A stretch of 10,562 bases of DNA from CAYZWU01 sp964482235 (GTDB lineage Bacteria > Planctomycetota > B15-G4 > CAYZWU01). The DNA lies in the NCBI GenBank assembly GCA_964482235.1, contig CAYZWU010000094.1, positions 1-10,562 of the forward strand, in the 5' to 3' direction. Positions 6,736 to 10,562 of the stretch are shown here, piece by piece. Under the pieces are notes generated by a model. That model worked only from the letters and a program-made list of their open reading frames with translations, had not been told where the DNA came from and searched no databases. The position numbers and the translations under genes were made by a program. Numbering within the stretch: the stretch's first letter is position 1; every line of letters starts with the position of its first letter.

Positions 6736-8301
6736 CTACTTGTCAGGAAAATCGAGGAGGCCCAGGCGCTGCCTGCGAAAGGTCCAGCCGCGCCAGTCGG
6801 CGAGGTCCCTCTCCAGCGACCGTTGCAGGCGGGCGATGGTTCCTCGCACCTCTTCCTTCTTCATGAAATCATCCAGCGCCCCATCCAGGCGAATGAGCGC
6901 CGGCAGCGTCTCGGGACCGAGGCTCTCGAGATAGGAGAGATCGATCTCGGGCCCCATTCCGTCGAGCTCGCGGCAGTGGCGCGTGTTGTAGTCAGCAATC
7001 AGGCCGTCGAGGTTGACGAAGCAGCAGGCAAAGAGAGCAACGAGAGCCGTGAGGGCATTGATGTTGATCAGCCAGAGGTTCGTGCGGCCCAGCACGATCC
7101 GGACCACGATGTAGACGAGCCCGCACGCCACGAGGAGCATCCAGATCAGGGCCGCGATGCGAAGGCGGGTCAACGTATAGACCTCGATGTAGAGGCAGAG
7201 CCTCCAGCCGGCCGTGAAGACGAGAAAGAGGTTCTGGGCCAGCCAGATGTAGACGAGCCGGCGCGCCCAGCGAAGGGCGCTCGCCGACGGTCCCTCGCGA
7301 AACGTCAGCAGAACGAAGAGCGCGGCCAGAAGCGCCGTGGCCAGAAGCGGGTAGGCGCCGCGATGGGCATACTCGGCCCAGGTCATGCCTTCCGGCAGGC
7401 TGGCGCCGCCGAAGAGATAGGTGATGTCGAGAACGGTCTGCACGGCGAAGATCAGGTTGAAGAGCCCCAGGCTCCGCACGAAGAAGGCGGGGGTCAGATC
7501 GAGCTTCGCGATCCCTTTTTTTCGCAGCGTATCCTTCCCCGCTTTTCCCATGATCCCCGTCCGGGCGCAGAGAAATGCCCAGGCCCAGATTGCCACACCC
7601 AGCCAGATCAGCACACGGTCGGCGCCCGGCAGCTCTTTGAGAACATCAGAGAACCAGGTGAACACATCCTGGAACCACTGGGAGATGATCGGATTGGCCG
7701 CGGCGAAGAGGATCAGGAAGATCATCCCCACCGAGAGGGGAACGAACCAGTTGACGACGAAGCGCAGCCCCCTGTTCCGACCCGGCTTCCCCTGCGAACC
7801 GGCACGCCGCGGAGTGAAGATATCCTTGAAGATCAGGAACCAACCCAGCAGCAGGAAATCCCTCAGGCGAAAGAACCAGACCGGGCAGCTCCCGACCCAG
7901 CCGTCCCGGACCGACAATCCGAGCATGGCCAGGCCGAGAAGCCCGAGTACCGCGGTCAAGGGGCTCGGCTCCTCGAAGCAGGAAAGGAAGAGCACTACGA
8001 GCGCCGCAACGAGGATGAAGGCGGGCTTGTTCCTGGGGACGGACCGACCGGCAACGAGGATGGCGCCGAGAACCAGAAGACCGTAGCCCCCGACCGTCCA
8101 GCCCACGGGATGATCGTAGAAGAAAAGATCTTCGAGAAAGACGAGGACGGCGCAAAGAACAGAGAGAAGCGGGATACTCCCCTTTCTGACAGGGATATCG
8201 ATGGACTTCCGTTTTGCTTCCTTGTTCGTGGGCCCTGACTGCTCCGGCGATCCTGCCTGATCAGGCGGCGGCTGCCCTTCAGTTCTTTCCTCCATGCTCA
8301 T
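6736..8301 (-). CDS. DUF4153/DUF4173-type polytopic inner-membrane protein
   Basis: The 521-residue product has a hydrophilic Pro/Glu/Lys-rich N-terminal tail (residues 1-42), about ten to eleven predicted membrane helices between roughly residues 42 and 428, and a charged soluble tail (about 440-521). Family-like segments are AEYAHRGAYPLLATALLA (about 309-326), YTLTRLRIAALIWMLLVACG (375-394) and RTNLWLININALTAL...CCFVNLDGLIADYN. These match my recollection of the DUF4153/DUF4173 family, whose molecular function is not established. Start 8301 is preferred over the ATG two codons downstream because GGGAG lies six bases before it. The C-terminal tail, with clustered Asp/Glu then Arg (ESLGPETLPALIRLDGALDD), faces the side opposite the first loop if the helix count is odd. 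The phosphoesterase gene lies 150 bases upstream and the beta-helix gene 348 bases downstream. Substrate and partners cannot be inferred. Confidence 0.8.
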   Translation of the reverse strand: MSMEERTEGQPPPDQAGSPEQSGPTNKEAKRKSIDIPVRKGSIPLLSVLCAVLVFLEDLFFYDHPVGWTVGGYGLLVLGAILVAGRSVPRNKPAFILVAALVVLFLSCFEEPSPLTAVLGLLGLAMLGLSVRDGWVGSCPVWFFRLRDFLLLGWFLIFKDIFTPRRAGSQGKPGRNRGLRFVVNWFVPLSVGMIFLILFAAANPIISQWFQDVFTWFSDVLKELPGADRVLIWLGVAIWAWAFLCARTGIMGKAGKDTLRKKGIAKLDLTPAFFVRSLGLFNLIFAVQTVLDITYLFGGASLPEGMTWAEYAHRGAYPLLATALLAALFVLLTFREGPSASALRWARRLVYIWLAQNLFLVFTAGWRLCLYIEVYTLTRLRIAALIWMLLVACGLVYIVVRIVLGRTNLWLININALTALVALFACCFVNLDGLIADYNTRHCRELDGMGPEIDLSYLESLGPETLPALIRLDGALDDFMKKEEVRGTIARLQRSLERDLADWRGWTFRRQRLGLLDFPDK

Positions 8302-8329
8302 GCCGGGCTCCCTGGGCTTATTTCGGTTT

Positions 8330-8346
8330 CCGGTCGGTTCGACCGG
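8330..8346 (-). other. 7-bp GC-rich hairpin ahead of the membrane-protein gene
   Basis: On the minus strand CCGGTCG-AAC-CGACCGG forms a perfect 7-bp stem with a three-base loop (or 6 bp with a five-base loop), ending 28 bases before the start at 8301. No U-tract follows in either direction. It may be an mRNA 5' structure or the stem of a weak or Rho-assisted terminator after the phosphoesterase gene. The structure is seen; the function is inferred. Confidence 0.45.
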
Positions 8347-8356
8347 CCCATCTCAG

Positions 8357-8362
8357 GTTATA
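8357..8362 (-). promoter_or_regulatory. Possible -10 box (TATAAC) upstream of the membrane-protein gene
   Basis: TATAAC matches the -10 consensus at five of six positions, but the best -35 candidate at a suitable spacing (AGGTCA) is poor. If it is used, the transcript would begin just before the hairpin at 8330-8346. Co-transcription with the upstream phosphoesterase gene is an equally good explanation. Confidence 0.25.
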
Positions 8363-8364
8363 CG

Positions 8365-8400
8365 CCCCAAGGCAGCATGACCTTGGCTGGTATTTTTTTT
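8365..8400 (+). terminator. Plus-strand intrinsic terminator-like hairpin with T8, orphan
   Basis: On the plus strand CCAAGG (8367-8372) pairs with CCTTGG (8381-8386). The stem can extend by CC (8365-8366) with GG (8389-8390) across a two-base bulge, and TA plus eight T follow at 8393-8400. This is the layout of a Rho-independent terminator for rightward transcription, yet no plus-strand gene ends here. It sits just past the 3' end of the minus-strand phosphoesterase gene, so it would stop antisense transcripts from entering that gene. In the minus direction the same stem has only A residues upstream and no U-tract after it. Confidence 0.4.
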
Positions 8401-8451
8401 ATTCCACACTTCCGGCTCTGCCAAGGCCGTAGAAGGCGATCTCACCCGCCA

Positions 8452-10560
8452 TCAATCCTTGACCTCCACGATCTCGGGATCGCCCCGCAGCCTGGCGTGG
8501 GCCGAGAAGGACGATGCGTCGTGGTACCACGGTCCCGCCATGCCGTCCATGTGGAGCATCAACATCGTCTTCGGACCGGCCTCGAGGCGGCGGCTGGGAT
8601 TGAACGACTCTCCCTCGTAGCAGGCCTCGGCCGAGAGGCGGACCTCGTCGATTCTTCCGGTGAAGTGGGACGTTGCCGCCCCCTTGTTCGACACGTCGGC
8701 GCCCACCAGCAGGGGGAAGCCGTTGGAGCGGCGTTTCCCCTTGGCTTTCACGTCTGAGATCAGGCGCCCATCGATGTAGAGACAGATCTTCTCACCGTCA
8801 TAGACCGCCGCGATGTGGTGCCACACCCCTGTCTCGAGGACAGGTCCCCCGCTGGTCAGGGTGACATATGACTCGTCGAGAAAGAGGTGGAACTCGGCCT
8901 GCGCCTTGCTCACGAACAGTCCATACTCCGAGCTCTCCGTCTTGCAGAGAAGGCCGGTCCGTTCGCCGTAGCTTTCCGCGTTGAACCAGCACTCGAGGGT
9001 GAGCGGCCCGTCGGGCAGATCGAGCAGGCTGTCCGGCACGGCCAGGCAGTCGTCCCCGTCGCAATGCAGCGCCGTCTCGACGGCCGGCCTCGCCGGCGCC
9101 GGCAGATCGAGCCGGAGCGGAATCTCCGTCCGCGACTCTGGAATCGGGACGCTGAGGTTCTCGCCCTGGTACTCCATGCGCAGCACCATCTCCGGAAGGC
9201 GGAATCCCTCGTCGATATCGAAGGCCTTTCCGGCGCGCCTCAGATCGAACCGGAACGTCCGCGCCTCCCCCGCTTGAACGGCCCCGGTGATCGCGCCTGG
9301 TGCGGGGAGCCACCGGGAATCGCCGCTCTCGACGCTCGCTGTCAGCGAAACAGCCCGCTTCACCGGATTCTCCACCGTCACGAGAAGGGATTCGCTCGCC
9401 CGGCCGCCCTCGTCGATCCGAGGCCGCGTATCGAAACGGGGACGAACACCGGACAGCGCCCCCGCCTCGGCGCTCACGTCGCCCGTGATGGCGCGGACAT
9501 CCATCGCCTCCCCCACGGGGATCGAGGCGATGGCGATCTGCTCATCGCGCACCGTCACGATGTGGTACTGGTGCAGGTACCCGGCCCGGGGCACGGAAGA
9601 GGACTGCGCCCCGCCCACCGTGGCCAGGGTCACGTACTCGATCCCGTCGCGCGGGCCGTCGTAGCGCATCCGATGGATGTGCCCGGCGAAGACGATGCTC
9701 ACGTTGCCCGCCCGGCTCAGCAGCCAGTGCACCCGCTCCCAGTCCTTGCCGTACCTGCCGCCCAGCCAGCGCGGATGATGGAGAAAGAGGAAGATATGCC
9801 GGGCATCGCGCGCCTTCATCAGCGTCTCCTTCAGCCACTCGTACTGCTCGGGGCTCATGCGCTGACACTCGGGCTTGCCGAAGTTCTTCTCTCCCGTCTC
9901 GGGATTGCCCTCGTCGCTGTAGAGCGCGATGAACCAGCAGCCCTTGTGCTCGAAGGCGTACCAGAGCGGGCCGAAGTGCTTCTCGTAGTTCGACTCGTGC
10001 TCGCCCTCCGGCCGGCCCGCGCCGCGCCAGTAGACATCGTGGTTGCCGGGCACGGGAAACCAGGGGCAGAGCAGGTTGCTCATCACGCCCTTGTACTCGC
10101 GCATCTGCACGAGCCATTCACCCGTCCTGTTGTAGCCCTGGACCAGATCGCCAACGGTCATGACCAGGTCGGGCTCGATCAGATTGGTGTCATGGACCGC
10201 CTGCTCGAGCACGGCGATCCCCTCGGGCGGACCGCCGGTGCGATCGCCGAACACGATGAAGCTGAAAGCATTCTCATCCTCGGGAAGCGGGAGGGACACG
10301 CTGCTCTGGCGCGTCGTGACGAACCGCGTTCGGTCAGTCCCGGCCGGGTGCTTCCTTCTCTCGTAATGATGGCGCGCGGCCGCTTCCGCCGCCTCGGGCT
10401 TTTCCGAGGAAATATCAATTCCGGAGCCCTCGGACTTCGAGCCCTCTCCAACCGTGGATCGTGCGCTCTGAGCATTGCCCGTACTCATGGCTAGAGTCGC
10501 CAGAACAAGGATCCCCGCCAGGATCAGGGGGAGGGCGATTCCGAATCGATGCCGTTTCAT
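8452..10560 (-). CDS. Exported calcineurin-like metallophosphoesterase with C-terminal LamG-like domain
   Basis: The 702-residue product begins with a signal peptide (MKRHRFGIALPL..., cleavage near residue 30-33, no lipobox Cys), then a low-complexity linker to about residue 95. The phosphoesterase domain (about 99-350) shows the metallophosphatase motifs in order: GDRTGG (D106), GDLVQGY (D138), GNHD (N173, H174), LHHP (H261, H262) and GHIH (H294, H296). The usual first-motif His of GDxH is Thr108. Residues about 384-490 look like a beta-sandwich linker. Residues about 496-700 are a concanavalin/LamG-type jellyroll (TLECWF, GVWHHIAAVYDGEKICLYIDG, FTGRIDEVRLS). The protein probably hydrolyses a phosphoester outside the cytoplasm, with the LamG part binding glycan or envelope; the substrate is unknown. 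Two bases lie upstream of the ATG in this window, so a longer N-terminus cannot be excluded, but the signal peptide looks complete. Confidence 0.9.
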   Translation of the reverse strand: MKRHRFGIALPLILAGILVLATLAMSTGNAQSARSTVGEGSKSEGSGIDISSEKPEAAEAAARHHYERRKHPAGTDRTRFVTTRQSSVSLPLPEDENAFSFIVFGDRTGGPPEGIAVLEQAVHDTNLIEPDLVMTVGDLVQGYNRTGEWLVQMREYKGVMSNLLCPWFPVPGNHDVYWRGAGRPEGEHESNYEKHFGPLWYAFEHKGCWFIALYSDEGNPETGEKNFGKPECQRMSPEQYEWLKETLMKARDARHIFLFLHHPRWLGGRYGKDWERVHWLLSRAGNVSIVFAGHIHRMRYDGPRDGIEYVTLATVGGAQSSSVPRAGYLHQYHIVTVRDEQIAIASIPVGEAMDVRAITGDVSAEAGALSGVRPRFDTRPRIDEGGRASESLLVTVENPVKRAVSLTASVESGDSRWLPAPGAITGAVQAGEARTFRFDLRRAGKAFDIDEGFRLPEMVLRMEYQGENLSVPIPESRTEIPLRLDLPAPARPAVETALHCDGDDCLAVPDSLLDLPDGPLTLECWFNAESYGERTGLLCKTESSEYGLFVSKAQAEFHLFLDESYVTLTSGGPVLETGVWHHIAAVYDGEKICLYIDGRLISDVKAKGKRRSNGFPLLVGADVSNKGAATSHFTGRIDEVRLSAEACYEGESFNPSRRLEAGPKTMLMLHMDGMAGPWYHDASSFSAHARLRGDPEIVEVKD

Positions 10561-10562
10561 GG

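Noticed and set aside
6823..8238. 471-codon open frame on the plus strand opposite the membrane-protein gene
   Set aside because: It mirrors the minus-strand gene in a GC-rich region. The predicted product is a low-complexity Glu/Asp/Arg/Pro-rich string without domain signals, while the minus-strand frame has clear membrane helices and family motifs.
8887..10494. 535-codon open frame on the plus strand opposite the phosphoesterase gene
   Set aside because: It is an antisense shadow of a real gene that carries ordered metallophosphatase motifs. The plus-strand product is Arg/Ala/Leu/His-rich with no recognisable fold.

Overview
The window reads as a stretch of a GC-rich, free-living, probably Gram-negative bacterial chromosome. 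All four recognisable genes lie on the minus strand, so transcription runs from right to left. The mix of proteins is an exported calcineurin-like phosphoesterase with a LamG-type domain, a very large exported beta-helix protein whose modules end in VDMG-type motifs, and a PMT-type glycosyltransferase fused to a long TPR array. Such a mix is common in poorly cultivated lineages of the FCB group and its relatives (Eisenbacteria/Krumholzibacteria-like), but this assignment is an impression of style, not proof. There are no rRNA or tRNA genes, CRISPR arrays, integrases or insertion sequences.

In the direction of transcription: (1) 10560-8452, a 702-residue exported metallophosphoesterase with a beta-sandwich linker and a C-terminal LamG-like jellyroll. 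(2) A 150-bp gap with several complementary segments, including a plus-strand terminator-like hairpin with a T8 tract and a 7-bp hairpin just ahead of the next gene. (3) 8301-6736, a polytopic membrane protein of the DUF4153/DUF4173 type. (4) A 348-bp AT-richer gap with a good sigma70-like promoter. (5) 6387-2629, a 1252-residue exported right-handed beta-helix protein made of three related modules and a C-terminal beta-rich domain. (6) A 92-bp gap with an 8-bp perfect hairpin. (7) From 2536 off the left edge, a membrane glycosyltransferase fused to at least ten TPRs. Its frame is broken by one in-frame TGA between a plausible Shine-Dalgarno-preceded ATG and the first membrane helix.

The genes share an envelope theme: two exported proteins, one inner-membrane protein of unknown role and one membrane glycosyltransferase. 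The 92-bp gap suggests that the beta-helix gene and the glycosyltransferase may be co-transcribed. A role for the glycosyltransferase in decorating the beta-helix protein is only a guess from proximity.

I do not see a clearly new multi-gene system. The most notable signals are a nine-rung, exactly 26-residue periodic array inside the beta-helix protein, with an unbroken Asn ladder and a partial Cys ladder, and the in-frame TGA in the glycosyltransferase.
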